A stretch of DNA of 64,000 nt, from positions 1-64,000 of the forward strand of contig NZ_JACSQV010000011.1 in NCBI RefSeq assembly GCF_014836445.1, given 5' to 3'. The position numbers were made by a program, and so were the translations under genes. This document shows, in pieces, positions 50,421 through 58,537 of this stretch. The stretch comes from Cellulomonas avistercoris. GTDB lineage: Bacteria > Actinomycetota > Actinomycetes > Actinomycetales > Cellulomonadaceae. Position 1 is the first letter of the stretch, and each line of letters starts with the position of its first letter. Below the pieces are notes generated by a model that made no database searches, was not told the DNA's origin, and was given only the letters and a program-made list of their open reading frames with translations.

Positions 50421-51833
50421 TCAGGCCTCGATGCCCTCGAACAGCTCGGTGACCAGCGCGGCGACGGGCGAGCGCTCCGAGCGCGTCAGCGTGACGTGCG
50501 CGAACAGCGGGTGGCCCTTGAGCGCCTCGATGACCGCCGCGACCCCGTCGTGCCGCCCGACGCGCAGGTTGTCGCGCTGCGCGACGTCGTGCGTGAGGAC
50601 CACGCGCGACGACTGGCCGATGCGCGAGAGCACCGTGAGCAGCACGTTGCGCTCGAGCGACTGCGCCTCGTCGACGATCACGAACGCGTCGTGCAGGGAA
50701 CGGCCGCGGATGTGCGTGAGCGGCAGGACCTCGAGGATGTCGCGGTCCAGGATCTCCTCGACGACCTCCTTGCTGACCAGCGCCCCCAGCGTGTCGAAGA
50801 CGGCCTGCGCCCACGGGCTCATCTTCTCGGCCGAGTCGCCCGGCAGGTAGCCCAGGTCCTGGCCGCCGACCGCGTACAGCGGGCGGAACACCATGACCTT
50901 GCGGTGCTGGCGCCGCTCGAGCACGGCCTCGAGGCCCGCGCACAGCGCGAGCGCCGACTTGCCGGTCCCCGCGCGGCCGCCGAGCGAGACGATGCCGATC
51001 TCCTCGTCGAGCAGCAGGTCGATCGCGACGCGCTGCTCGGCCGAGCGGCCGTGCAGGCCGAACACGTCCTGGTCACCGCGCACGAGCTGCACGTGCTTGT
51101 CGGCCGTGACGCGCCCGAGCGCCGAGCCCCGCGGGCTGTGCAGCACCAGACCCGTGTGGCACGGCAGGTCACCCGCGCCCCCGACGAGCGCCGAGGGGCC
51201 CACCACGACGTCCGCGAGCGCGACCGACTCGTGCTCCCACAGGTCGGCCATCTGCTGCTCGGACAGGTCGAGGGCGTCCATGCCCGTCCACCCGGAGTCG
51301 ACCGCGAGCTCGGCGCGGTACTCCTCGGCGGTCAGGCCGACGGCGGCGGCCTTCACGCGCATCGGCAGGTCCTTCGAGACCACGACGACGTGCTGCCCCT
51401 CGGCGGCCAGGTTCGCGGCCACCGCGAGGATGCGCGTGTCGTTGTCGCCCAGCCGGAACCCGGCGGGCAGCACCGCGGGGTCGACGTGGTTGAGCTCGAC
51501 GCGCAGCGTGCCCCCCTGGTCCGTGACCGGCATCGCGGAGTCCAGCCGGCCGTGCTTGATGCGCAGGTCGTCCAGGAGACGCAGCGCGCTGCGCGCGTAG
51601 TAGCCGAGCTCGGCGTGGTGGCGCTTGGCCTCGAGCTCGGTGATCACGACGACGGGGAGCACGACGTCCTGCTCGGCGAACCGCAGGACGGCCCGCGGGT
51701 CGGACAGCAGGACGGACGTGTCGAGCACGTAGGTCAGGCGGGGCGCGGGGGTCGGGCCGTCGGGGGTCCCGGACGGCGCGGTGCCGCTCGTCGGGGGCGT
51801 GGTTCCCAGGTCGTGCTGCGCGGTGTGGTCCAC
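50421..51833 (-). CDS. phoH2: PhoH2-type PIN domain-ATPase/helicase
   Basis: 470-aa protein: N-terminal PIN RNase domain (about 33-170; [32 protein letters not shown] carry the acidic metal ligands) fused to a C-terminal PhoH ATPase (about 240-470; Walker [31 protein letters not shown], Walker [11 protein letters not shown]). Mycobacterial PhoH2 unwinds and cleaves RNA. The GTG at 51833 has GAGGGGAG about 8 nt upstream. It is preceded by a long structured leader (51834-52112). Confidence 0.9.
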   Translation of the reverse strand: MDHTAQHDLGTTPPTSGTAPSGTPDGPTPAPRLTYVLDTSVLLSDPRAVLRFAEQDVVLPVVVITELEAKRHHAELGYYARSALRLLDDLRIKHGRLDSAMPVTDQGGTLRVELNHVDPAVLPAGFRLGDNDTRILAVAANLAAEGQHVVVVSKDLPMRVKAAAVGLTAEEYRAELAVDSGWTGMDALDLSEQQMADLWEHESVALADVVVGPSALVGGAGDLPCHTGLVLHSPRGSALGRVTADKHVQLVRGDQDVFGLHGRSAEQRVAIDLLLDEEIGIVSLGGRAGTGKSALALCAGLEAVLERRQHRKVMVFRPLYAVGGQDLGYLPGDSAEKMSPWAQAVFDTLGALVSKEVVEEILDRDILEVLPLTHIRGRSLHDAFVIVDEAQSLERNVLLTVLSRIGQSSRVVLTHDVAQRDNLRVGRHDGVAAVIEALKGHPLFAHVTLTRSERSPVAALVTELFEGIEA

Positions 51834-51941
51834 GGCAGGCTCCCCTCGGCGCCTCAGCGCCGGTCTGGACGCTTCCCGTCGGGCGCTGGCGCGGCTGCGC
51901 AGGCGGACCGGCGTTCGGCGGCGGGACGGGGTCGGCCGGCC

Positions 51942-51961
51942 GAGGGCCGGATCCGGCCCTC
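51942..51961. promoter_or_regulatory. 20-bp perfect palindrome in the phoH2 leader
   Basis: GAGGGCCGGATCCGGCCCTC is self-complementary and would form a stable hairpin about 110 nt before the phoH2 start. A second hairpin, GGACGAC/GTCGTCC, lies at 51997-52014. The 279-nt gap 51834-52112 has no gene. Confidence 0.45.
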
Positions 51962-52044
51962 CTCCCGGAGCGCATGCTCCATGGGCTGGCCTCCCGGGAC
52001 GACGGGCGTCGTCCTTCGCGTCCGACCGTAACCCCCGTCACGTC

Positions 52045-52082
52045 CGAGATGTCCCAGCAACCACCCCGACACGCGAGATGTC
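52045..52082. repeat. Direct repeat CGAGATGTC upstream of phoH2
   Basis: Two exact copies (52045-52053 and 52074-52082), 29 nt start to start, between the end of the cis-prenyltransferase gene and the phoH2 leader. They could be binding sites of a regulator of phoH2. Confidence 0.35.
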
Positions 52083-52112
52083 ACACAGCGTTCACCTGGC
52101 GGGGGGACGCCG

Positions 52113-52874
52113 TCAGCGCCCGAGCCGCCGCTCGCGCTGGCTGTACGCGCGCACGGCGCGCAGGAAGTCGACGCGCCGGAAGTCCGGCCAGTACGCCTCG
52201 CAGAAGTAGAACTCCGAGTGGGTGCTCTGCCACAGCAGGAACCCGCCGAGCCGCTGCTCCCCCGACGTGCGGATGACCAGGTCCGGGTCCGGCTGACCGC
52301 GCGTGTACAGGTGCTGGGCGATGTGCTCGACGTCGAACGCCTCGGCCAGCTCGTCCAGGCTCGACCCCGCGTCGGCGTGCATCCGCAGGAAGGATCGGAC
52401 CGCGTCGGCGATCTCGCGCCGGCCGCCGTAGCCGACCGCCGCGTTGACGTGCAGGCCCTTGACGTCCGACGTCGCGTCCTGCGCCGCCTTGAGCGCGGAC
52501 GCCGTGCCGTCGGGCAGCATGTCGAGCGCACCGACCGCCTGGATGCGCCAGCGCTGCTCGGCGGCGAGCTCGCCGACGACGTCCTCGATGACCTGCAGGA
52601 GGTCGCCCAGCTCCGCCGGGTCCCGCGCGAGGTTGTCGGTCGACAGCAGCCACAGCGTCACGACCTCGACGCCGATGTCCTCGCTCCACTGCAGGAGGTC
52701 GCTGATCTTGTCCGCGCCGCGGCGGTGGCCGGTCGCCGAGGGCAGCCCGCTGCCGCGCGCCCAGCGACGGTTGCCGTCCAGGATGACGCCGACGTGCCGG
52801 GGCACCTGGTCCGGCCGCAGCGAGGCGGCCAGGCGTCGCTCGTACAGGCCGTAGAGCGGGTGCGGCAGGCGCAC
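52113..52874 (-). CDS. Cis-prenyltransferase (short-chain Z-farnesyl diphosphate synthase type)
   Basis: 253-aa UPP-synthase-family enzyme adding isoprene units in Z configuration. Catalytic Asp 33 is in ILDGNRRWAR; other motifs are LWLLSTDNLARDP, HVNAAVGYGGRREI, PDPDLVIRTSGEQRLGGFLL and the C-terminal YWPDFRRVDFLRAVRAYS. The pattern closely matches what I recall of M. tuberculosis Rv1086, a Z-farnesyl diphosphate synthase that also sits next to a hemolysin III gene; a longer-chain UppS role is the alternative. The GTG at 52874 follows GGGAGG by 6 nt. It diverges from the hlyIII gene across a CCTACG/CGTAGG cluster. Confidence 0.87.
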   Translation of the reverse strand: MRLPHPLYGLYERRLAASLRPDQVPRHVGVILDGNRRWARGSGLPSATGHRRGADKISDLLQWSEDIGVEVVTLWLLSTDNLARDPAELGDLLQVIEDVVGELAAEQRWRIQAVGALDMLPDGTASALKAAQDATSDVKGLHVNAAVGYGGRREIADAVRSFLRMHADAGSSLDELAEAFDVEHIAQHLYTRGQPDPDLVIRTSGEQRLGGFLLWQSTHSEFYFCEAYWPDFRRVDFLRAVRAYSQRERRLGR

Positions 52875-52984
52875 GCGTAGCCTCCCAGAGGAGCGAACCG
52901 TCGGACGTCGAACACGGTACTCGCCGCGACGCACCTCCGGGAGCAGCTCGGTCCCGGGACCCGCAAAGGTCCCATGACATCGCA

Positions 52985-53024
52985 CCTACGGCCGCGTAAC
53001 CTACGCTGACGTAGGTGACGTAGG
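52985..53024. promoter_or_regulatory. CCTACG/CGTAGG cluster between divergent genes
   Basis: CCTACG at 52985 and 53000, and its reverse complement CGTAGG at 53010 and 53019. The central pair forms a CCTACG-CTGA-CGTAGG inverted repeat. On the plus strand TGACGTAGG is repeated twice in tandem (53007-53024). The cluster lies between the cis-prenyltransferase and hemolysin III genes, 34 nt before the latter's ATG. Confidence 0.5.
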
Positions 53025-53057
53025 TGACGGACGACGAGAGAGCGGTCACACCCTCCG

Positions 53058-53810
53058 ATGAGCACATCCCCGACGCCCGGACGACCCTCCGTGCAGGACG
53101 ACGCTCCCACCGACGCCGGACCGCTCGCGCGGGCCGCCGAGAGCGTCGGTGACGCCGTCGAGGCCGCGGTGGAGAACATCAAGCCCCGCCTGCGCGGCTG
53201 GGTGCACGCCGGCGTCGCCCCGATCGCCGTGGTCGCGGCGGTCGTGCTCGTCGCGATGTCGCCGACCCCCGCGGCGCGCTGGGCCAACCTGGTCTTCGGC
53301 ATCTCCGCCGTCCTGCTGTTCGGGACCAGCGCGGTCTACCACCGCGGCACGTGGTCGCCGCGCGTGGCCGGGATCCTGCGGCGCCTCGACCACACCAACA
53401 TCTTCCTCATCATCGCCGGCACCTACACGCCGCTCGCGGTGCTGCTCCTGCCCGCCTCGACCGCGCGCACGCTGCTTCTGATCGTCTGGTCGGGGGCGAT
53501 CCTCGGGCTCCTGGCCCGGGTCTTCTGGCTGAACGCGCCGCGCTGGGTGTACGTCCCGATCTACCTCGCGCTCGGCTGGGTCGCGGTCGGCTTCTTCCCG
53601 CAGTTCTGGGCCACCGGCGGCCCCGCGATCGTCTACCTCATCGCCGTCGGCGGGCTCGCCTACACCGTCGGGGCGATCGTGTACGGCCTCAAGCGGCCCA
53701 ACCCCAGCCCGCGCTGGTTCGGGTTCCACGAGATCTTCCACGTGCTGACGGTCATCGGCTGGGGCACCCACTTCGTCGCCGTGGCCATCGCCACGGCACG
53801 GCTCGGCTGA
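53058..53810 (+). CDS. Hemolysin III family (PAQR-like) membrane protein
   Basis: 250-aa protein with seven predicted membrane segments. The family metal-site motifs are seen: TSAVYHRGTWSP after helix 2, LDHTNIFLIIAGTYTP in helix 3, and FHEIFHVLTVIGWGTHF at the C-terminus. A soluble N-terminal tail of about 45 residues precedes them. HlyIII proteins are distant relatives of adiponectin receptors; the bacterial function is uncertain and may concern lipid or ceramide-like hydrolysis. Confidence 0.88.
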   Translation: MSTSPTPGRPSVQDDAPTDAGPLARAAESVGDAVEAAVENIKPRLRGWVHAGVAPIAVVAAVVLVAMSPTPAARWANLVFGISAVLLFGTSAVYHRGTWSPRVAGILRRLDHTNIFLIIAGTYTPLAVLLLPASTARTLLLIVWSGAILGLLARVFWLNAPRWVYVPIYLALGWVAVGFFPQFWATGGPAIVYLIAVGGLAYTVGAIVYGLKRPNPSPRWFGFHEIFHVLTVIGWGTHFVAVAIATARLG

Positions 53811-53849
53811 GCCGGCCCTCCCCAGGCTGCCTCAGCGGCCTCCGCGACC

Positions 53850-54695
53850 TCAGGTGCGCGGCACCACCGCGTAGCGCCGGTGCTCGAGCGACGGGTTGCG
53901 CTCCCGCACGGTCCGCAGCTCGTCCGCGTCGAGGTCGACCGTGCGGACCTGAGGGCTCTCGTCCAGCTCGAGGCCCACGACGCCGTCCGGCCCGACGACG
54001 AGCGAGCGCCCCACGACACCGCGACCGGCCTGCCCGACCGCGACGACGGCCGCGGTGCTCTCGATCGCGCGCGCGACCGCGAGCGTGCGCCAGTGCATCG
54101 CCTTGAGGTCCCCCGACGCCCAGGCCGCCGGCACGACGAGGACGTCGGCGCCCGCGTCGAGCAGGCGGCGGGCCGACTCCGGGAACCGCAGGTCGTAGCA
54201 CGTCAGCACACCGAACCGCAGGCCCGCGACGTCGAGCACGAGCGGGGGCGCGTCGGCAGGGCCCGGTGCGAGCCGCTCGGACTCGCGGTGGCCGAACGCG
54301 TCGTAGAGGTGGACCTTGCGGTAGACGCCCGCGAGCGCGCCGCGGGCGTCCACGGCCACCACGGCGTTGACGGCGCGCGGCCGGCCGTCCGCTCCCGGCT
54401 CACCGCCGGGGACCGTCGTGCCGGCGATCACCGCGAGGCCGTGCGCTGCCGCCTCGCGCTGCAGCGCCGTGACGAACGGACCGTCGAGCGGCTCGGCGAG
54501 GTCGACACCCACGCCCCGCGGGTCGTACGCGCTCGCGTACTCGGGCAGCACCAGCAGGTCGGCGCGGGCGCGTACCGCGACGCGGAGCGCGTCACGCACC
54601 ACCAGCAGGTTGGCGGAACGGTCCCGACCGACCTCGAGCTGGGCGACCGTGACACGCACGGCCGGACGCTGCGGCGGCTCGGGGCGTGAGCTCAC
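53850..54695 (-). CDS. Carbon-nitrogen hydrolase (nitrilase superfamily)
   Basis: 281-aa amidase-like enzyme. The catalytic triad is visible: Glu 52 (LVLPEYAS), Lys 127 (VYRKVHLYDAF) and Cys 166 (VLTCYDLRFPE). The overall pattern resembles the Nit2/omega-amidase and deaminated-glutathione amidase group. The GTG start overlaps the stop of the small membrane-protein gene (GTGA at 54692-54695), placing it in an operon with mca. A role in thiol or amide repair is plausible but not proven. Confidence 0.87.
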   Translation of the reverse strand: MSSRPEPPQRPAVRVTVAQLEVGRDRSANLLVVRDALRVAVRARADLLVLPEYASAYDPRGVGVDLAEPLDGPFVTALQREAAAHGLAVIAGTTVPGGEPGADGRPRAVNAVVAVDARGALAGVYRKVHLYDAFGHRESERLAPGPADAPPLVLDVAGLRFGVLTCYDLRFPESARRLLDAGADVLVVPAAWASGDLKAMHWRTLAVARAIESTAAVVAVGQAGRGVVGRSLVVGPDGVVGLELDESPQVRTVDLDADELRTVRERNPSLEHRRYAVVPRT

Positions 54696-55078
54696 CGCGA
54701 CTCCTCGTCGGGCACCCGGCCCGGCGGGTCCGCGGTGGCCGCGGGGGCAGCGACGCCACCCGGCTCCGCGGCCTGCCCGGCACCGTCGTCGGCCGCGCCG
54801 TCGCCCTCGGGCGCCGCGGCGGGCTGCGCCTCGGTGGCCTCGGCGGCCTCCGCGTCGGCGCGCTGGCGGTCACGGTGGGACGCGCGCCGCATGCGCCGCG
54901 TCATCGACACGCCGAGCGCGATGACGGCCAGCGCCAGGACGAACGTCGCGACGAAGCCCGCGAAGCCGGGCGACCCCTCGGTGGGGCTCTCGTACGTCGG
55001 GCCGGGCAGCCGCCCGGCGCCGAGGGCCCCCGCGACGAGGCCGGACGCGGCCAGTCCGGTGGCGAGCAGGGAGGTCAT
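54692..55078 (-). CDS. Small membrane protein with acidic tail, downstream of mca
   Basis: 128-aa protein with two hydrophobic segments (LLATGLAASGLVAGALGAG and GFVATFVLALAVIALGVSM) and a C-terminal Ala/Glu/Pro-rich tail after a basic stop-transfer RRMRRASHRDRQR. No family recognised with confidence. It overlaps mca (ATGA at 55075-55078) and the nitrilase gene (GTGA). I recall that M. tuberculosis also has a small uncharacterised gene next to mca. Confidence 0.7.
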   Translation of the reverse strand: MTSLLATGLAASGLVAGALGAGRLPGPTYESPTEGSPGFAGFVATFVLALAVIALGVSMTRRMRRASHRDRQRADAEAAEATEAQPAAAPEGDGAADDGAGQAAEPGGVAAPAATADPPGRVPDEESR

Positions 55079-55962
55079 CGTGCGTGCTCCGTCCCGCGGA
55101 TCCCCGCGAAGAGGTCGGTCTCCGGCAGCGTCGTCTCCACACGGGACTCCGCGAGCTCGTACTCCTCGTCGCGCCACGTCGCGGTCTCGACCTCGCGCGG
55201 GACGGCGAAGAACCAGCCCTCGGGGTCGATCTGCGTCGCGTGCGCACGCAGCGCGGCGTCGCGCTGGTCGAAGTGGTCCGCGCACTCGATGCGCGTCGTC
55301 ACCGGGCGCTCCGGCACCTCGCGCGCCTGGCGCGAGTCGATCCAGTCGCTGAACGGCGACTCCCCGCCGGCCGCGACGATCGCGTCGTGCACGGCCCGCA
55401 TGCGCGCGAGCGAGAAGCCGTGGTTGTAGTAGAGCTTGAGCGGCGTCCAGGGCTCGCCCCGGCCGCGGTAGCGCTCCGGGTCGCCCGCTGTGGCGAACGC
55501 CTCGACCGCGACGCGGTGGCACATGATGTGGTCGGGGTGCGGGTAGCCGCCCGTGGGGTCGTACGTCGTGATGACGTGCGGCCGGAACTCCCGCACGACC
55601 TCGACCAGCGGCGCGGACGCATCCTCCAGAGGGAGCGTCGCGAACGACCCCTCGGGCAGCGGCGGCAGCGGGTCACCCTCCGGCAGCCCGGAGTCGACGA
55701 ACCCGAGCCAGCGCTGCTGCACGCCGAGCGCGGAGGCCGCCGCGGCCATCTCCTCGCGGCGCACGGCGCGCATCGCCTCCAGCCCGACGGGTGCCGGCCC
55801 GTACCGGGGGTTGAGCACGTCGCCGCGCTCACCGCCCGTGCAGGTCACGACGAGCACCTCGACGCCCTCCGCGGCGTACCGCGCCGTGGTGGCCGCGCCC
55901 TTGCTGGACTCGTCGTCCGGGTGCGCGTGCACCGCCATCAGCCGTAGCCGCTCCGAGCTCAC
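55075..55962 (-). CDS. mca: Mycothiol S-conjugate amidase
   Basis: 295-aa zinc amidase of the LmbE family, cleaving mycothiol conjugates to mercapturates and GlcN-inositol for detoxification. The N-terminal HAHPDDESSKGAAT is the Mca form of the metal motif (MshB has DDESLATG). The second site is GGYPHPDHIMCH. Further Mca features: TGGERGDVLNPRY and PWTPLKLYYNHGFS. The GTG at 55962 has GGAAGGA 8 nt upstream. DUF4307 and greA follow divergently, the order I recall in mycobacteria. Confidence 0.92.
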   Translation of the reverse strand: MSSERLRLMAVHAHPDDESSKGAATTARYAAEGVEVLVVTCTGGERGDVLNPRYGPAPVGLEAMRAVRREEMAAAASALGVQQRWLGFVDSGLPEGDPLPPLPEGSFATLPLEDASAPLVEVVREFRPHVITTYDPTGGYPHPDHIMCHRVAVEAFATAGDPERYRGRGEPWTPLKLYYNHGFSLARMRAVHDAIVAAGGESPFSDWIDSRQAREVPERPVTTRIECADHFDQRDAALRAHATQIDPEGWFFAVPREVETATWRDEEYELAESRVETTLPETDLFAGIRGTEHAR

Positions 55963-56037
55963 CGTGGGTCCTTCCGTGGCAGGTCGTGGGACGAGAGACA
56001 ATGATCCCCCACCCCGCTGACACTCGAGGCACCGCCC

Positions 56038-56496
56038 GTGCACGGCATGACCCGCACCACCCCACCCGCACGCCACCCAGGAGGCCCCACCGTGGTCGCA
56101 CCGGCCCCCCGCCCGCCCGCCGGGCGCTACGGACCGGAACCCACCGACGGCACCCGCCGGCTGCAGCGCCTCGCGCTGGCCGCGGCCGTCGTGGTGACGA
56201 TGGTGCTGCTGGCCTGGATCGGGGCCGGCGTCATCCGCGACCCCGTCATCTGGCAGGACGTCGGCTACCGCGTGGACGGCCCCACGTCGACCGAGGTGAC
56301 GTTCGACGTCACCACGCCGCTCGGCGCGGGCGCCACGTGCCGCGTGCAGGCGCTGTCCTCGTCGTACGCGCAGGTGGGGGTGCTCGACGTGCCCGTGCCG
56401 CCGGCTGACACGCGCACGCGCCGCGTGACCGTGACGATCCCCACCGTCGAGCTCGCGGTGACCGCCGTCGTGCAGGACTGCGCGCCCGTCGGCTGA
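56038..56496 (+). CDS. DUF4307-like membrane protein
   Basis: 152-aa protein: Pro-rich N-terminus with PPAGRYGPE, one membrane segment (LALAAAVVVTMVLLAWIGAGV) and an extracellular beta-rich domain containing a pair of cysteines (GATCRVQALS and VVQDCAPVG). The identification rests on this plan and on its place between mca and greA. The GTG 56038 has GAGG 8 nt upstream; ATG 56047 is an alternative start. Function unknown. Confidence 0.75.
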   Translation: MHGMTRTTPPARHPGGPTVVAPAPRPPAGRYGPEPTDGTRRLQRLALAAAVVVTMVLLAWIGAGVIRDPVIWQDVGYRVDGPTSTEVTFDVTTPLGAGATCRVQALSSSYAQVGVLDVPVPPADTRTRRVTVTIPTVELAVTAVVQDCAPVG

Positions 56497-56546
56497 CCCG
56501 ACGCGAGAGATCCGACCGGGGAGACCGCCTGCGCGTGGTCGGTTGG

Positions 56547-56552
56547 TACGCT
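56547..56552 (+). promoter_or_regulatory. Putative -10 box of greA
   Basis: TACGCT about 155 nt upstream of the greA GTG, implying a long leader. No clear -35 box. No gene lies in 56497-56707. Confidence 0.3.
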
Positions 56553-56707
56553 GTGCGTTTACGCCGCCCCCGGTCCGGCGTCGTACGACAGGTCGACGCG
56601 ACCGCGGTGGCAGGCACCACCCGCCCCCGCGCCGCACCTGCGTCCGTCCCGCCGGGGGCTCACTCGCCGCCGGGACCGGTGGCGTCCCAGGCTAGGAAGG
56701 AGCGATC

Positions 56708-57193
56708 GTGACGGAGACGACTGCGGCCACATGGCTGACGCAGGAGGCCTACGACCGCCTCACGGAGGAGCTCACGCACCTCCAGACGGACGGTCGCAAG
56801 GAGATCACGGACCGCATCGCGGCGGCCCGCGACGAGGGCGACCTCAAGGAGAACGGCGGCTACCACGCAGCCCGCGAGGAGCAGGCCAAGCAGGAGGCGC
56901 GCATCCGCGAGCTCCAGGCGAAGCTGCGCAACGTGCAGATCGGCACGCCGCCCGACGACGGCGTCGTCGAGCCCGGCATGGTCGTCACGGCGCTCGTCGC
57001 CGGGGACGAGATGACGTTCCTGCTCGGCTCGCGCGAGATCGCCGGGTCGGCCGACATCGACGTCTTCTCGCCCACGTCGCCCCTCGGTGCCGCGATCCAC
57101 GGCCACAAGGTCGGCGACACGACGTCCTACGAGGCGCCCAACGGCCGGCAGATCCCGGTCGAGATCAAGGCGGCCAGCCCCTTCCAGGGCTGA
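56708..57193 (+). CDS. greA: Transcription elongation factor GreA
   Basis: 161-aa factor that rescues backtracked RNA polymerase. N-terminal coiled coil (about 1-75) with the acidic tip DEGDLKENGGYHAAREEQ, which reaches the polymerase active site, then the C-terminal FKBP-like domain (GSREIAGSADIDVFSP, SPLGAAIHGHKVGD). Length is normal. The GTG start has AAGGAG 6 nt upstream. A 73-nt hairpin follows 7 nt after the stop. Confidence 0.95.
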   Translation: MTETTAATWLTQEAYDRLTEELTHLQTDGRKEITDRIAAARDEGDLKENGGYHAAREEQAKQEARIRELQAKLRNVQIGTPPDDGVVEPGMVVTALVAGDEMTFLLGSREIAGSADIDVFSPTSPLGAAIHGHKVGDTTSYEAPNGRQIPVEIKAASPFQG

Positions 57194-57200
57194 CCTGCTC

Positions 57201-57273
57201 CGCCGAGTGCGGGGGAAGCTGCCCGAGGGCGTGGGGACCACCCGCGCTCGGGCCGGTTCCCCCGCACTCGGCG
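57201..57273 (+). terminator. Long perfect hairpin after greA
   Basis: 17-bp perfect outer stem (CGCCGAGTGCGGGGGAA at 57201-57217 with TTCCCCCGCACTCGGCG at 57257-57273). An inner stem pairs GCCCGAG (57220-57226) with CTCGGGC (57247-57253), with a further GTGG/CCAC tip. Much larger than needed for a terminator. Confidence 0.7.
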
Positions 57274-57323
57274 TCTCAGCAGACTCCCGGTCTCGGCAGG
57301 CTCCCGGTCTCAGCGGGCTGCCG
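57273..57323. repeat. Three 17-bp tandem repeats between greA and ilvA
   Basis: Units at 57273-57289, 57290-57306 and 57307-57323 (first: GTCTCAGCAGACTCCCG); copies differ by 2-4 bases. They start on the last base of the hairpin and end 5 nt before the ilvA stop. Confidence 0.8.
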
Positions 57324-57328
57324 GCGCC

Positions 57329-58537
57329 TCAGGAGCTGGCGAGGCGGTAGCCGGCCGCGCGCAGGCCCGTCAGGACCGTGCCGCAGTGCTCGGGCCCCTT
57401 GGTCTCGATCTGCAGGTCGATCGCGACGTCGCTGAACCCCAGGTCGCCGCCCGTGCGCAGGTGGCTGACGTGCATGACGTTGCCGCCCATCGCCGCGACC
57501 TCGCGCAGCAGCTCGGCCAGCGCCCCCGGCGTGTCCTCGACGACGACGTGGAGCTGCAGGTAGCGCCCGGCGGAGGCCAGGCCGTGGCGGATCACGCGCA
57601 GCAGCACGATCGGGTCCACGTTGCCGCCCGACAGCACGCACACGACCGGACGCCCGTCGTCCGCGAAACCCCCGGGGTCCGCCATGACGGCGGCGACGGC
57701 CGCGGCGCCCGACGGCTCGACCACGAGCTTCGCGCGCTCGGCGACGAGCAGCAGCGCGCGCGACAGGTCCTCCTCGGACACGGTCCGCACCGGCACCTGG
57801 TGGCTCGCGAGCACCTCGAACGGCACCGCGCCGGGCATGCCCACGGCGATGCCGTCCGCCATGGTCCGCAGCTCGGTCGCGGGGACCGGCCGCCCGGCGG
57901 CGAGCGAGACGGGGTAGGACGCGGCGCGCGCGGCCTGCACGCCGACGACGCGCACGTCCGGCCGGTCGGCCAGCGCGGCCGCGATGCCCGCCGCGAGCCC
58001 ACCCCCGCCGACCGGCACGACGATCGTCCCCACGTCGGGGACCTGCTCGAGCACCTCGAGCGCGACGGTGCCCTGGCCCGCGTCGACGTCCGGGTGGTCG
58101 AACGGGTGGATGAGGACGGAGCCGGTGCGGTCCGCGTGCGCGTGCGCCGCCACGAGCGCCTCGTCGACCGACGTGCCCACGAGCTCGACGCGTGCGCCGT
58201 AGCCGCGCGTCGCCGCGACCTTGGGCAGCGCGGCGTCGATCGGCATGAAGATGACGGCGTCGAGCCCGAGGAGCCCGGCGGCCAGGGCCACACCCTGCGC
58301 GTGGTTGCCGGCGCTGGCCGCGACGACGCCGCGCACCTTCTCCTCCTGCGTCAGACGCACCATGCGGGTGTACGCGCCGCGGATCTTGAACGACCCCGCG
58401 CGCTGCAGGTTCTCGCACTTGAGCCAGACGTCGGCGCCGACCAGCTGCGACAGCGCGCGGCTGCGCTGCACCGGCGTGCGCTCGGCGACGCCCTCGATGA
58501 GCGCCGCCGCCGCGCGGACGTCCTGCGGTCCGATCAC
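57329..58537 (-). CDS. ilvA: Threonine ammonia-lyase (short form with ACT domain)
   Basis: 402-aa PLP enzyme converting threonine to 2-oxobutanoate and ammonia for isoleucine synthesis. PLP Lys 51 is in RAGSFKIRGAY; the phosphate loop is VPVGGGGLAAGIAAAL; VVCVLSGGNVDP is a typical C-terminal element. A single ACT domain occupies about 325-402 (LQLHVVVEDTPGALAELLR). Length fits the short TdcB-like/actinobacterial IlvA, not the 514-aa two-ACT form. The GTG start overlaps the AI-2E transporter stop (GTGA at 58534-58537), forming an operon with metB. Confidence 0.92.
   Translation of the reverse strand: MIGPQDVRAAAALIEGVAERTPVQRSRALSQLVGADVWLKCENLQRAGSFKIRGAYTRMVRLTQEEKVRGVVAASAGNHAQGVALAAGLLGLDAVIFMPIDAALPKVAATRGYGARVELVGTSVDEALVAAHAHADRTGSVLIHPFDHPDVDAGQGTVALEVLEQVPDVGTIVVPVGGGGLAAGIAAALADRPDVRVVGVQAARAASYPVSLAAGRPVPATELRTMADGIAVGMPGAVPFEVLASHQVPVRTVSEEDLSRALLLVAERAKLVVEPSGAAAVAAVMADPGGFADDGRPVVCVLSGGNVDPIVLLRVIRHGLASAGRYLQLHVVVEDTPGALAELLREVAAMGGNVMHVSHLRTGGDLGFSDVAIDLQIETKGPEHCGTVLTGLRAAGYRLASS

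Noticed and set aside
56497..56707. Riboswitch or small RNA upstream of greA
   Set aside because: The leader is long, but I could not recognise a conserved riboswitch core or a convincing structured RNA.
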